Of a stretch of DNA of 64,000 nt, positions 10,287-22,848 are shown piece after piece. The DNA is from Cordylochernes scorpioides (taxonomy: Eukaryota; Arthropoda; Arachnida; Pseudoscorpiones; Chernetidae), in contig CP092865.1 in the NCBI GenBank assembly GCA_030710605.1, forward strand, positions 28,282,801-28,346,800, given 5' to 3'. The position numbers and the translations under genes were made by a program. How positions within the stretch are numbered: the stretch's first letter is position 1; each line of letters starts with the position of its first letter. The notes beneath the pieces were generated by a model. The model saw nothing but the letters and a program-made list of their open reading frames with translations. It had not been told where the DNA came from and ran no database searches.

Positions 10287-10460
10287 GATCAATTACAACT
10301 CTATACGTGTTTAATAACCAATACCTGGATTCATGTGATAAGTCTTGGTATATGTAGAATGATTGGTATAGATACTCATACCTCTTCTACCTATATCAAG
10401 ACCTTTTACATGAATTCAGGTATTGGTTAATAGACGCGTATAGAGTTGTAATTGATCGTT
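10287..10460. repeat. Fold-back repeat with ~73-bp arms
   Basis: Left arm from GATCAATTACAACTCTATAC, right arm ending in its complement GTATAGAGTTGTAATTGATC; short central spacer near 10360-10385. Imperfect. No coding capacity. Confidence 0.75.
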
Positions 10461-10689
10461 GCATGGTTACAAGCAGATATTTAAAAAGGAATTAGAGATA
10501 TAAAAAGACATAACGAAGTTTTTTTTTTTTTGCCATTTCACCTCTTCGGCTTTACTCTCTTTTTTTTTTTCAACGAATTATATATGCAACGTTATATATA
10601 TTTTTTAATTGCAATGAATATATTTCATATATTTTGTTTTGTACACTTTGATTTAATATTAAGGGATATAAAATTGTAATAGTGTCTTG

Positions 10690-10890
10690 TCCACTCCATG
10701 GAAAGGAAGGGTGTCATTGCCCCGTTAGTCAGCCACATTTCAGAGTTGCCTGTTCACGGTTACCGTAGCGGCTCGGGGCTCACGACACCGTACTTCACCC
10801 TACAGGGTAGTCTTCTTACTTGTGCTGCTTCTCCCGCCCGCCACGTAGAGGACTTCTGGGCGGGAAGGGACATCAAATGAAAATAAATAT
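10690..10890 (+). repeat. Interspersed repeat F, copy 1
   Basis: GC-rich unit with GTTCACGGTTACCGTAGCGG and CTCCCGCCCGCCACGTAGAG, repeated at 15110-15275. The 60-codon open frame is not conserved as coding between the copies. Probably a retroposon 3' end; family not recognised. Confidence 0.6.
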
Positions 10891-11249
10891 TTTCTATTTA
10901 AAAAAAATAACTAAACATTTTTAAAAGGTAAAATGTTGAAAGGCTTAAACCACAAAGATTTCTCACAATGAGTTTCCTTTTTATTTTAAAATGGTCTAGC
11001 TTTCTCTCAAGCATTAATTGCTCTACTATAGGCTGAATTAAAAAAAAAAAAAAACGCCGACTATTTTTTTTATAAAGAGTATTTGCATAACTACGTGCCG
11101 CAGCGTGGATATACAACATTTACAACTTAGAATTTATATAGCGAATAACGACAGTGATAATCTTCTCGGTATTATTTATGCGATAAAACGGAATAAAAGA
11201 AGAAAAGTATCTTTAATAGACAATTATAACGGTATATATTAACAATTTT

Positions 11250-11440
11250 TTGATAATATTGTAGAAGATTATTTATTATTCTATGAAAATATTTTTATAT
11301 TTCGATATTTGTATTTTGATACACTGTAATTTTTTTCTCATTGCCCCTCTGCTATTTTATTAGTTTTAATTTGGTTTTACATTAAATAAATTGCTGTGCC
11401 ATTCTGAAGTTTGTCTTTCCTTATTATCTACGTCACAATA
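11250..11440 (+). repeat. Interspersed repeat, uninterrupted copy of 2370-2690
   Basis: Shares TATGAAAATATTTTTA, TTTCTCATTGCCCCTCTGC and TTACATTAAATAAATTGC with 2530-2650, but lacks the 119-bp insertion at 2405-2523. It therefore marks the empty target site. Confidence 0.6.
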
Positions 11441-11724
11441 TGATGGACATTCACAGCATCCAATGGAATGATTGATCATTTATATAGTAGATCTTGTGAT
11501 ATTTTATGGTAGAGAGAGACAGAATCACGTCTGGGTGCTCCTGGTCGCTTCTGTAGACGGCCTCTCATTGGAGGTTGGAATATTTCATGTTTTTTTTTTT
11601 TTTTTTTAAAGTTGGCCGCTCGTTATATTTGGATGCTTTACAGAAACAATATATTAAATTGGGCATATATAAATGATTCATTCAGTATTTGTTAAAGAGT
11701 GAGCTATGATGAGTGTGAGAATTA

Positions 11725-11938
11725 TAAACTATTATAGACGTGTATGATTCTTTTTAAAAATAAACAATTTTCTACCGCCCTTACAGCAATGAATTATTAA
11801 TGGGAGGGCCTTGATCATCAGTGGTGAACTCTTCCATTAATTTTCATTTCAGTAAGTGCAGTATTGTTTAATTTTTAAAAGAATCATACGCGTCTATAAT
11901 AGTTTCGAATTATCTTAACAGATGGCGCGTTAATGTAT
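11725..11938. repeat. Fold-back family B copy just upstream of segment 5
   Basis: Inverted halves, left TATTATAGACGTGTATGATT and right AATCATACGCGTCTATAATA, with the terminal AACAGATGGCGCGTTAATGT. Its right end lies within about 45 bp of the acceptor of coding segment 5. Confidence 0.75.
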
Positions 11939-11981
11939 CATATTATGATGAGTGTGTTCTGACCTACGTTGGTTTGTCCAG

Positions 11982-13299
11982 GGCAACAATCCCGTCACCC
12001 CCAACTCAGCCCCACAGACATACCTAGCCCAGAGTCCCATGATGGAGGGCTTCGCTGCCGGCGGTGTGTTCCCGGGCCTGATGACTCCCAACACTTCCTT
12101 CACGGCCGCCGCTGCCCCTCTGCTGCAGACCTTCCCCAGCATGGAGCACTTCGCCGCGGCCAGCACGCCGAACAAGCCGCTCCAGCGCCCGACGTTCTCT
12201 CCACCACCGCCACCCCCTGGAGGGCCCTTCACTCGGAGGTCCCCGGACACTCCCAAGGATGTCTTCGTGGGCGTGCTGAACGAACTTAAGACCCGTGCAG
12301 GCGGCGATGAGAATCGTCAGAAGTCTATGCGGCCCTCGTCCATTCCTCCCCCACCCCCGCCACCTCCTCCTCCGCCATCACCACCCCCTCTCTCCCCCGA
12401 TAGCCAGGAGAAATACCAGAACGTCTACGGTCGCGCCAAGACTGTCAGGATCGGCAAATGGCGATGGCCACCTCCTAGAGAAGAAGGAGGCGAGAACCCC
12501 TTCATAGAATTCAAACTGAAGAAAGGATCACAAGATACTGACCCTTCCTCCGAAGAAATGAATACTTCCCAGAGCTCAAGCCAAGATGAATCACCTCCTC
12601 ATTCCAACGGCGAAAATGTCGAAGAGGTTGTAAAATCGTTTCAAATTGGAGATAGCAGACCGCCTGTAGGCAGTATCGGCAAACTGAAGATTAGCTCAGA
12701 GATGAAAGCCAAGCTCGAGCAACTGACTATTGATCATAGCGTGAGATCGACCAATCACCACAGCCGTAAGAACATGTTCCAGATAGCAGAAGGAGCGCCA
12801 AGCAAACCTCACGCAGCTCCCATCAAGAAACTGGACGAAGGCCGTAAGGCGGCTTTAGAACGCCAGCTCAATAATGGATCAGTACGGGAAGATTATCACG
12901 ATGCACCTCCACCAATTAAACATCTCCCACCACCTAAACATACCCCACAAGAGATCAGACATCTGGAAGATACTCAAAAGAAAGAATTTGTTGTAGAGAA
13001 TCTGGTACGAAGTCAAGTGGAGAAGATGGAAAGAGCTAGCAGAGAAATTAGGGAGTTTAGGGAAGAGCTGGGTCATCCTTTAGGTGGAGTGCCAAGAGGT
13101 CACATGAACGAAGACGCACTCCGAGCGGCCTGGTACTACAGAAACGCTGCTCCTATGATCAAGGCGGGACTCCTGCCCGCTCCATCCTCAGTGGGACCCG
13201 GGTCCAGCACCTACTATGCCCCTAGCACTCCTGTCATAGCACGGTCCAGAGATCTACTACCGCCCAGACGTGACCATCGTATCTCGGAAAAGATTGAAT
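11982..13299 (+). CDS. MYO15A: Myosin-XV-like gene, coding segment 5 (large Pro-rich exon)
   Basis: Largest exon in the window: 1318 nt, acceptor GTCCAG at 11976-11981, donor GTAAGT at 13300, start phase 0 and end phase 1. It is much richer in GC than its flanks. Order of features: low-complexity Asn/Pro/Ala start; PPPPPPGGP; a long polyproline run; the conserved KTVRIGKWRWPPPR motif; an acidic Ser-rich stretch; then a charged, probably helical region (EKMERASREIREFREELG) leading toward the post-MyTH4 region. The VRIGK-WPPP motif is the strongest family signature here. Polyproline runs suggest SH3, WW or EVH1 partners (inference). The frame is open upstream to 11952, but the family-like sequence begins after the acceptor. 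Confidence 0.92.
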
Positions 13300-14019
13300 G
13301 TAAGTAACACCTTCTTATCATTGTCTGAAACTTCAGTTCCATTTCTGTTCTTATTTACTTCACCAGGTTCAACCTAGATGATTAATTAACAATAAAACAA
13401 TCTATTCGTCAAATACACACCCATCAATAATATTTACATATAATCCTACTTTTAATAAATCATATATAGGAGAGTTCATATATTACACTATAGTAGGAAT
13501 AAAACCTAAATCTAAAAAATATATGACATTGTTTTTCTACTTTTTATTTTAAGCGCGAATTCTCCCTATTCAAAAACATTTAAAATTCTTGAGACTTAAA
13601 ACGTTAAATATCAGATTTCGAAAGAAAGGCCAAACACTGTTGTCTCTCTCTATATTCTTGAAAAATATTTTAATAATTTTGAGTGAGATCTCTTTATCGA
13701 AAATAGATAAGTAACGTGTTAAATCTTTAGATTTTTTTTTTATTTTGGAAAGAGATAATTCCGAAGAGGCACATAACAAAAAGTAAAATATTTTAGTGCA
13801 GTTTTGATCTTTATCTTTTTATTCCTACAACATTTTATCAAATTATCCACTTCCTATCCGTACTGTCTTAAGAATTTTCCCCTTCTACCTTCAAGGATAG
13901 TTACCTAACTAGGAGGATGTTTGGATTTTTCCTAATTATTAACTTTTCGTTGATTTATAATTTGTCTTCTTTGAAGGTCCTTTTGATATTTTCTATCGTA
14001 GCCGTTAGCTATAAAATAT

Positions 14020-14290
14020 GCACGCCCCACAGGATTCGAACCTATCTCACAGGAGATTGCGAATTTTACTAAATCTATCTTGTAGAAAGACATTTGAAAA
14101 TATCCCGCATATATTTCTTTTGAACTAAAAATCGAGAACGATATTTGAAAATATCCCGCATTTATAAAAAAAAATCAACCTCCTATCCCTCGATTTTTCC
14201 TTCAAAAGAAACACATGCGGGATATTTTCAAATGTCGTTCTACAATCATAGGCCGCTTTATATTGTATATAAATCTAAACCGATAGAACC
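14020..14290. repeat. tRNA-SINE family C fragments
   Basis: 14088-14280 holds tandem and inverted pieces of the family C body (CACATGCGGGATATTTTCAA, CAAATGTCGTTCTACAATCA). Just before it, a minus-strand B-box-like GGTTCGAATCC near 14030-14042 suggests a separate tRNA-like remnant. Confidence 0.5.
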
Positions 14291-14694
14291 TGTGGTAGTT
14301 AGACATTTTGTCTAACTTTCTTGAGTCACTGCTTAGAACATATTTTACTATGAAGAAAACAGATCTCCTGATAGTATAAATGAAAGTAGCTGATAGCATG
14401 CCTCTTGTTTCCGAATAAATAGAATACTATTGGAGGCGCTATACCATTTCTAAGAAGAAATAAAAGATAAATATTATATTGTTTATTAAAGATATATAAA
14501 CTTGAATCTATATGGCTATATATCTTTAGTAAAGAATCACGTTGCCGTTAGCTTTTATTTATTCTTTAAATTTATATTACTAATCGTTGATATAATCACT
14601 GAAGATAAAAATATTGAGATTCCTGACTCATCTCTCAGAGACCCCTTCCAAGCGATTTATTTTAACTTTTTCCTGACGAAGACACAATATTTTT

Positions 14695-14845
14695 CGAAAC
14701 TATTATAGACGCATAAGATTCTTTTTGAAATTAAGCTATTTCTACTGCCCTTACTGCAATGGAAAAATTAATGGGAGGGCCTGGCTCATCATTATTTAGA
14801 ATTTTCATAACAGATGGCGCTCTAGTGCATCATAACAAAATAATT
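14695..14845 (+). repeat. Fold-back family B, half copy
   Basis: Has one arm (TCTACTGCCCTTACTGCAAT, GGGAGGGCCTGGCTCATCA), then jumps to the terminal AACAGATGGCGCTCTAGTGC. The inverted second arm is missing. Confidence 0.6.
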
Positions 14846-14864
14846 TTGCTTAATCGTCGAAAAA

Positions 14865-14945
14865 CACTTCAGGCCAAAGTGTATTTTATGTTAAGAACAA
14901 TGAATGCCACCCAGGCAAGCTCTATCTTTAAGATAGAAACATAAT
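14865..14945. repeat. Fragment of repeat family H
   Basis: CAGGCCAAAGTGTATTTTAT, then AATGCCACCCAGGCAAGCTC. Matches 21035-21115 and, inverted, 34465-34540 and 63440-63500. Confidence 0.5.
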
Positions 14946-15109
14946 TTTATCATGAGTCTGTCTCTATAAAATAAATTTTCAATTGGATATATTTTAATTA
15001 TAAGGCGATAACAAACCATCTCTATATAATAAATGGAAGAATTAAAGCAAGAATGTTACATAAAACAAACTTTTACTGCCCTTGGTTGTGTCTTATCCAT
15101 AACGATTTT

Positions 15110-15345
15110 GTTGCTCCATGGAAAGGGGGGTGCCATTGTCCTGTTAGTCAGCCACATTTCAGAGTTCCCTGTTCACGGTTACCGTAGCGGCTCGGGGCTC
15201 ACGACACTGTACTTCGCCCTACAAGGCAGTCCCTTACTTACTTCTCCCGCCCGCCACGTAGAGGAGGGGTTGGACTACTGCCCTTATTGCAATGATAAGA
15301 CTATTGGTAGGACCTGGGTTATGAGTAGTGAACACTCTTTAGTTC
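15110..15345 (+). repeat. Interspersed repeat F copy 2 joined to a family B fragment
   Basis: 15110-15275 is the second copy of repeat F. 15275-15345 has GGACTACTGCCCTTATTGCA and a decayed family B arm. A 170-codon open frame runs across both and beyond; it is not a recognisable gene. Confidence 0.55.
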
Positions 15346-15684
15346 ACCTTTCAAAGGTGAGATTAGGGAGATCCTCAACAGCTTTGTTTCTCTGTAGTGA
15401 GACCAACAATCTGGGCAAATATGATGTTTGTAAACATATTGCCACATGGAGGGATGACACAGCAATTTATTTAAGGCAAGAACAAACTATGAATGATAAA
15501 CAAAAGATAAGCAACGAGGGAAGTTTACAGAGTAGCAAAATATAAACATAAAAATGTATACTCTGTTAACAAAATAATAAATACTTTGCTACAATAATAT
15601 AAATAGGATTATACCACAATTATATTCCTACAGGTAACATTATTGATAAATAATACAATAAGATTTTGTATCAAACAAAATGGA

Positions 15685-15885
15685 CACTCATGGACAAAAC
15701 TTAAGGAAGTTGTACCTTTTAGCATGTATATCGGGATTCATACAATAACTCGGAAAGATATTGCAGTGATCTTTATTGAAGACACACGAGATAACCAAGT
15801 GTGAACAAAATTTACTCTTTCTCCTTCTAAAAGCCGATGAACGGCGACATAATCAACGACACTTCCTTAAGTTTTGTTCATGAGT
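15685..15885. mobile_element. MITE, family 1, copy 2
   Basis: About 201 bp. Termini CACTCATGGACAAAACTTAA and, inward from the right, TACTCATGAACAAAACTTAA. More intact ends than the copy at 1521-1722. Confidence 0.75.
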
Positions 15886-16024
15886 ATATTTAAATATATC
15901 ATGATTTATCTAAAATATTTCTCATGTTTTATTTTAAAGCCTAAATTCCGTTGAGTATCACGTGAATGGAAAGTTTTAAAAGAGTTTTCCCGGAAATATT
16001 TGAACTTAGAGAGTGAAAGATGGG

Positions 16025-16212
16025 TTAAGAATGGCATCGTTAATTTGTTAAGAATGGTATCGTTAATTGATTAAGGATGGTATCGTTAATTGGTTAATAA
16101 TAGTATCGTTAATTGATTAAGAATGGTATCGTTAATTGGTTAAGAATGGTATCGTTAATTGGGTAAGAATGGCATCGTTAATTGGTTAAGAATGGTATCG
16201 TTAATTGACCCA
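16025..16212 (+). repeat. 23-bp tandem repeat
   Basis: About eight copies of a 23-bp unit, core AAGAATGGTATCGTTAATTG, with single-base variants (GGC/GGT, GATTAAGG). Confidence 0.9.
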
Positions 16213-16849
16213 CTTCTGATGGTTCTCAAATTACGAATCTCATAAACTTCCATTTACCATTTAGTATCTTATCTAGATAACCAGAAACTCTATTAAATCT
16301 GCCCCAGATTCTGTTATCTGCAAGTCTAGCCGTCCATTTAATTTTGTATATTCCTTTTGTATACTAAATATCAAAGATTTTATTTTATCCAGAACTTTGG
16401 TTATAGTTTGAGTACCACACATCTATACAGAAACTGAAAACAATAAAAAAGAGAAATATTTAAACATAATTTTCTTTTGTTCCATATTTACATATATTCT
16501 CAACGGCATTTCCTCTGACCGACTGGGGTGAATTCCTTCAGGGGGAATGACCTTTCTCACTTTTTCAAGACCTCGCGATGTATCAAAAGATAAATTGCCG
16601 TTTCCTTCCCCAGCTTCCCCCACAGGACATTCAGGAAAACTGGATGACTTTCCTAGAATACCGTTTTGTCTTTGTGCCGCCACGCTGGAATACAAAAGTG
16701 AAGTTTGGGCGTTACTTCATTCTTTTTTTAATGTTCTTTTTCTTCTTTTATTCAAGTTGTCAAATAGAATTCTTATCTTCTAACAAGATCAAGTGTAAAG
16801 GCGTACACACATATCAATATTTTATAACTGTATTCTTTATTTCTGTAAA

Positions 16850-16905
16850 AAATAGACACTTCGGCCAGTTAAAGTTTTATTTTCTCAACATTTCAACAAA
16901 AACCG
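16850..16905. repeat. Fragment of repeat family H
   Basis: CACTTCGGCCAGTTAAAGTT and CAACATTTCAACAAAAACC resemble the arm of the fold-back at 63470-63605. Confidence 0.4.
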
Positions 16906-17059
16906 TTTGTATTCTTTATATATAATAGGCGCCTGCGATTCAAAGAAGTCAACCATAAAATCCATATAATAACGAGCTATTGTTTCTATTTACATAAATT
17001 TGTAGAATAAATAATTAAAATACAGGGTCATGAGAGGGACTTTTGTTGTTGTTATTACT

Positions 17060-17150
17060 GTTATTCTTGCATGGACCCTACATTTCCGTGCTTGGAGAAT
17101 CCGTATAAGACTAAAATATCTTAATAAAGCTTTTTGTTGTTGTTGTTGTG
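17060..17150 (+). repeat. SINE/LINE 3' tail with (GTT)n end
   Basis: GGAGAATCCGTATAAGAC, a short AAGA/TCTT hairpin, AATAAAGC and (GTT)n. This is the same 3' layout as the LINE at 49894-52883. Confidence 0.6.
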
Positions 17151-17185
17151 TTGAAAAAAAAAAATAATTAAAATAATTGACGAAA

Positions 17186-17357
17186 TACAGTAGAACCTCC
17201 CTGTAAAGGACAACTAATTGCAGAGCCAAACTGTCTGTCCTTTATTATGGAAAGGTGTCCTCTTACCGGAGAGTTACTAAATAGTAAAAAATGGCAATTT
17301 TAAAAATGAAAACTGTCCTTTATAGAGAGGTGTCCGCTAAAGGGAGGTTATACTGTA
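17186..17357. mobile_element. pogo/Tigger-like MITE
   Basis: Inverted ends ACAGTAGAACCTCCCTGTAA (left) and ACAGTATAACCTCCCTTTAG (right, inward), TA on both sides; internal GTCCTTTAT words. About 170 bp, no coding. Confidence 0.75.
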
Positions 17358-18054
17358 TTATAATTATTCATAGCTGTGATCATGACTATCAAAATATAAC
17401 ATTTGAGATAATAGAAGAAAACTACGAGTTTTTTTTTATTGAAATTACTTAATAATAAAAATGCTACATATATATCAAGCTATTTATCAGATACCGTTAT
17501 TTTCATTCATTATACAACTTATAATTCTTCTTCAATTGATGTTTCAAATAATCATTTTGACATAAGTGAATATCTGCATATCTCAGCCGTGTTTTAACAT
17601 CATTTTCGTTAATAAATAATCTAGATTATATTTGTGACGATAATAAAAGAATCTATACTCTCATAAAATCTATCAAAATAAGTGAAAGTAAAAGGTTGTC
17701 TTTCCGCTATTATTTGCCAACTAACGGCTTCAAGTTAAATGTGTAAATATGTTATTACACCCAGTTTTGGAGAATTTATTAGTCTGTTGAATGAGGTAGA
17801 TCTAGGACATATAACGTTCCAGGATATCCTAAAAGATAATATTTGTAAAATATAGAAATGATATAAAGATTCAATAATTCTCTCTTTTTTTTTCGCACAA
17901 AAGATTACAGAAACTCAAACCCTAACTGAAGCCATAGTCTCAAAGTAGACTTTTCTAATCAGAAAGCGTGAGCCAAGTTTGCTAAGTTTAAGAAAGATAA
18001 GCCAAGTTTTTCCAATAGGCATTGAGCAATAGGCTATTCGACCTGTATATGCAA

Positions 18055-18275
18055 GGTTCTCCCAAAAGTTCGTAAACATTCGCAAAAAAATTGAAATACC
18101 AATATTATTCTCCATAATATCATTCGCCCTTATGTATGATGTCTTTGTATTATGTATAATGTAATTGTATTATGTATTCCCCCCCCCCCCCCCCGTAATA
18201 TATTATTCGCCAAGTAATAAGAAAAACAACGTTTTAAGAAAACCACGAACTTTTGGGACAACTTTATATTTATAG
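18055..18275. mobile_element. mariner-type MITE, family 2, copy 1
   Basis: Left AAGGTTCTCCCAAAAGTTCG, right AACTTTTGGGACAACTTTAT; internal CAACGTTTTAAGAAAA and TATTATTCGCC. Interrupted by a poly-C tract at 18180. Relatives lie at 42180-42300 and 42459-42655. Confidence 0.65.
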
Positions 18276-18974
18276 CAACTTTTGTTTGAAGACATCTTGA
18301 AATTATTATTCCGGAGTATATTCAACTTCAATTATTGTTTCCGAGATTTTGAGAAGACAAATAATGGTCAAATGGTCCACATTCGTTCAACATTCTCATT
18401 GTCAAGCTTTCGTCCACTTCCACGAATGACAAAATATTTTAAATTTGGTGAATGACAATTTCTTTCTTCATCTGCGATGTTTATTTCTCGCGAATCAAGT
18501 TTGAGTTTGCTGATTGTCCCTTTGCCCAAAAGTCCGTTCAATCACAAAAGGATTATGTTACAATCCAACCTTTCTCGAAGTAGTGAATTATAATACATAT
18601 TACGGATTGTTGTATTACGGATATAGATTATGATATGGTACGTATTTTGATTATTTTAAAAAATAATCGATCATTTTAAATAAAAATTTGAACAGAACTC
18701 TAATTCATATATTCAAAAAGTCGAAATAGTTATGTACCTATCCAATTAGATGGTTGCATATAAACGTTAATGATCTTAATTCCAAGGTCAGGATAGATAA
18801 TGAACTAAATATATTCGGAAATCTATACACACAGTTCAAGTTGGTTCAAAAATCAACGAGATTAAATGAATTTATTTATTTATAAATTCAATTGCCATCT
18901 ATCGATAAAATTAGCAACAAATAAATTTACTGGCAATGTGTTTCTTTTCAATAATATCATCAAATATTTTCTCT

Positions 18975-19090
18975 AAAGACCTTATTGCAATGATATAAGT
19001 TATTGAATGAGAAGGCTTGACTAATCAGTAATGAACCCTCTCAGAGGTTTCGACAAATTAATCTCTAGACCGTTCTACTATTGGAGCATT
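18975..19090. repeat. Fold-back family B, single decayed arm
   Basis: CTTATTGCAATGATATAAGT, GGCTTGACTAATCAGTAATG and AACCCTCTCAGAGGTTTCG follow the family B arm order. Confidence 0.5.
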
Positions 19091-19589
19091 GGATTGGTTT
19101 GGGATATTTATTTATAACGATACAAACATATTATCGAATTTATGAAAATATCCAAGCTGGTTGATCTAAATTTGTATGTCAGAGAGAACATATGTTATAA
19201 AAAAAAAATTCTGCTTGATTTTGATTATCTTGAGGATTATGCTATGGTAATGCAGTCGTGGTTAAAAAAATTTGAAAGTTTAATAATAAAAATAGTTTTG
19301 ATCAGAGATTTCTTTAATTGAACTAAAATAATATGTAAAGAACATAATTTGATAAAAAGTACTGCCTGGCTTAAGGCGTAAGAATCAAAAAATGAAAAAC
19401 TTATTTACATAATGTACAAAAGGTTTGAGCCGGCCATCGGGAAACAACAACAATGAGTTTTTATAGGGGAAGCGTGACCTCTGGCGGTCGATTTAACAGA
19501 GTATTTGAATCTATGAAATATAATTAAAAAAAATAATAATAATATTTAATATAACGTATATAAGTTGGATCCTAAAATCACACACACAC

Positions 19590-19790
19590 ACACACAAAGC
19601 TTTATTAAGACCATCGGTCTTATACAGATTCACCACAGGAAGAAATAATAGATGGAGCTCCTATACTCCAGGCAGCGTAGCACTTAACAACAGCCTCCAG
19701 GTCCGACGCATGTCCAATGGTCACACGTTCCTTTGTGCATACGTCATGGTTAGCGAATCACTGAACAGGCTAGTGTACCTAAAATCAAAC
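19590..19790 (-). repeat. LINE/SINE 3' end (minus)
   Basis: AAGCTTTATT, then AAGACCATCGGTCTT, the hairpin before the poly-A-signal-like word, and GGAGCTCCTATACTCCAGGC. The unique part matches the plus-strand sequence at 39965-40090. Confidence 0.6.
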
Positions 19791-20266
19791 TACGTGCAAG
19801 AAAGAGATAAATTCGATCAGAATTAACGTCAGCTTTATAACACATACGCTAAGTCTGTGTGGTGGAATTGAGGATCCCCTCATCGCCTGGAAGAGGACAC
19901 TTGTACGGTGGGGAAGACTCCCCGGCTGAAAATTTAAATTTGTAAATATCAATTCTTCTTTAAATTATTATATAATAAGGGAAAATAGCCTAGCTTCGAA
20001 AGTTTTAGACTTTAGAACTTGATGTCCCTGGTTCGAACATGCTTTTCGCTATCTTTTTATTTTCTCTAATTATTTTTGTGATCTCTTCCTTATTTTGTAA
20101 ATATTGACTGAGTTGTCAATAAATTTGTTTTAATTGTCAAAATTGTCACATGAGCTAAGTCTTTTGCGATGAATAAGACACTATCACGTGAAGGCCAGGA
20201 TAATATAAACGAGTATTTGAAGTTGAAATGTGTGAACTCTGTTTGTTTGAAGGTCAGACTGTCTAG

Positions 20267-20480
20267 TTAGTAATGAACTACTACGTATAGATACCCCTCA
20301 ATCAATGAGCCCCCCCAAACAGGTACTGGAAGTAGGTTAGGTTGTGGGGGCCGGCCAGACATACCGCCCCCTGTACTCGGGGGTTTCAGACATGGAAGTA
20401 GACGCTGGTAGGTCACCTTTCTTATTTCCTTAATTCCATCCGAGTTCTTTGAAAGAGTTTTTGAAGGTTTTGTCATTTTT
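20267..20480. other. GC-richer unassigned block
   Basis: Local GC-rich stretch (GGGGGCCGGCCAGACATACC) with a 69-codon minus-strand open frame. It looks unlike its AT-rich flanks and may be a retroposon fragment. I do not recognise it. Confidence 0.3.
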
Positions 20481-21034
20481 TAACAAAGAGAAGAGTTGTT
20501 TGGCTTCAAAAATAGCCACCCATTAGGTTCCCATAAGGAGTTAGATTAGCGATTTGTGATTAGTCAACTCTATGATATAGAATATATTTCGATTTACCAC
20601 ATTTAGAATAAATTATTAATTTTTTTTAACCATTTAAATTACTTTTTATTTAAAATTCAAGTTTTTTAATCGATGTCTTCAATAGGTTTGTATCGAAGAG
20701 ATTTTGAATGTTCGTCGATAGATTTTTTAAATATAAACCTTAAGACTCGACCGAAACTTTGCATTTGTGGAAAAAATATAATTTATAAATACGGTCTTAT
20801 TTTCATTCTTCTACAGTATCAATCGCTATATATAGTATAAATGCGGTTTTGTAGAGTTACTAAATAAAAATCTTAGAGGGTGATCAGCAAGATGTTTATC
20901 TAATTTCATTGATCAAATTGCCTTTGAATTTTGCTCTTTGATAATAAAAAAAAAACCTTTACTAGAATTTTTATGCTATGTCAAGAAGTTAGTCAAATTA
21001 TTCATTCGTTAATATCATTTATTAGTCAAGTAAA

Positions 21035-21115
21035 ATATTTACTGGCCAAAGTATATTTAATTTGAAGAACTATGAATGCCGGCCAGGCAGCCTCTATCTT
21101 TACGGTATATTTTTA
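21035..21115 (+). repeat. Fragment of repeat family H
   Basis: TATTTACTGGCCAAAGTATA, then ATGAATGCCGGCCAGGCAGC. Complement of the left part of the fold-back at 63440-63500. Confidence 0.55.
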
Positions 21116-21883
21116 CATACAAATTATCCGAAAATAAGGTAACAAATTGTTGAATAGCTGGCAAAAATACCTTCAAGTATTATACGATATTGTCCTCCTA
21201 TTTCTAACTTACTTATTTTTTTAGAGGTCTCTCTTTTAACTTTTATTCACATATCTAAACACACACACGCGTTTACATATATTACATCGTTTAAAATTAT
21301 AATAAAAATATTGAAGATAGATAGGCGCTACATAGCCAAATCATATTTAAAAGTAAATTGACACATTGGAAAGGTAAATATTTACCCTCATAAACGTTTC
21401 AGTCAATATCTTTCACTTTCATTAGGATTGACAATAAAATCAATACGCACCATCATATTCTCTTTCTTCTTCTCTGCTAGTGTTTTATGGATTTTCACAC
21501 TCCTGATAAGGAAAAAATTATATTTACCTAAACGTTGATGTAAAACAACGATTTTTCCCTTGCCCCGAGGTGTAAATCCATTTTTCAAATTGAAAATATT
21601 CTTATCAACGTGTTTCGATTACTTTTTTGAGAACATTTTGTCTAAACTCCCTTTTGATTGTAATAACATCTACTCCTCTAGTAGGATGTTATGAAATGGA
21701 AGCTGTCTCAGTGCTGATGTGACCCATAACTCCAAGTCATGTTATATAAGTAGACCTTTTGGTTGAATCTTCCAATGTAGATGCTGTGGCAAATTCACCT
21801 ATCTACACGCTTCTCCCTATATATGGATTATTTTAATGCATTTTCTTAGTAAGAAGTGTCTCTTTTGGTACAACGAATAACAA

Positions 21884-22130
21884 CAACAACAACAAAAATA
21901 TTTATTAAGACCTTTTAGTCCAAGCAGAAATGTAGGATACATGCAGGAAAAACAGTAATAGTACCTTAATGGTAATATGATATTTATATAAAGGAAACAT
22001 TATATAAAGACAATCAAGCTAATATATTAGTCTGGGTAAATTGGAGGAAGAGAAATTTATTATACATGGATTTACCGTGGATTCACCGCAAATGAAGGTA
22101 GAAAAGCAAAAGCTAATCTCAATATATATT
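21884..22130 (-). repeat. LINE/SINE 3' end (minus)
   Basis: Starts with (CAA)n and TTATTAAGACC, then GGTAAATTGGAGGAAG and AATGAAGGTAGAAAAG. The same segment lies on the plus strand at 62930-63245. Confidence 0.6.
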
Positions 22131-22489
22131 GAGATAATGAAATTTATACATTGTAATTAAGACAATTGAGCTTATATACAGATTTGAAAGAATACAATGA
22201 ATAACATCCATCCCTTAAACATTACATTATATATAAATGCAATAAAGTACGATTCTTTTCTAATGAATGCTTTAAAATTGTATATATAAATACATCAAAC
22301 AATTCATTTATTTCATCTTTGTTCAGTGAACTCAAATTTAGATTAAAAAAAAATAAGCCAGAACATTGGCAAATTCAAGCAAAAAGCAATTTACCAAAAC
22401 TGTCTTTTTTTTTGCTTGTTGTGTGTATACATTCTTTTATGTAAAATATTAATTTGTTCACATATAAATCAAATAAACATTAAAGAATA

Positions 22490-22620
22490 ATACATAGTCA
22501 ATCCTCCTCTCAGTGACCCATCTGATGAGCGACCATCTAATTGAGCGACCACTTTCTTGAAGGAAAAAGACTACTTGGACTATCTATCCAAAACTTCAAT
22601 GAGCAGCTATCTCATCAGCA
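22490..22620. repeat. pogo-like MITE fragment (tentative)
   Basis: CAATCCTCCTCTCAGTGACC and GAGCGACCATCTAATTGAGC are in the style of pogo-type MITE ends. The other end is not clear. Confidence 0.3.
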
Positions 22621-22848
22621 GTCTTGGTGTTGAAACATAACAACCATCGAGTGTCTTCTAATCATCTACTTTTCATTTGATATATTTTATCTACTTTTCT
22701 GGTGAACTGAAGAACTGGTAATACAAGGTAACAAATCTTCATCTGCCATCGAATCAGAAAAAAAAAAACTTGTGAAACTTTGAATTGTTGCGCTGATAGG
22801 CATACGAAGATTCTTTCTCTTTTCTTTCTCATTTCATCCAGATGCAAT

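Noticed and set aside
11930-12256. 108-codon open frame opposite segment 5
   Set aside because: Antisense shadow of the proline-rich exon (Gly-rich complement of polyproline).
14672-14714. CTGACGAAGACACAATATTTTT...CGAAAC as a hammerhead
   Set aside because: Core words are present but no stem II can form, and the GAAAC belongs to the start of a family B copy.
15033-15545. 170-codon open frame on the plus strand
   Set aside because: Crosses two unrelated repeats (F and B); the sister copy at 10690-10890 does not keep the frame.
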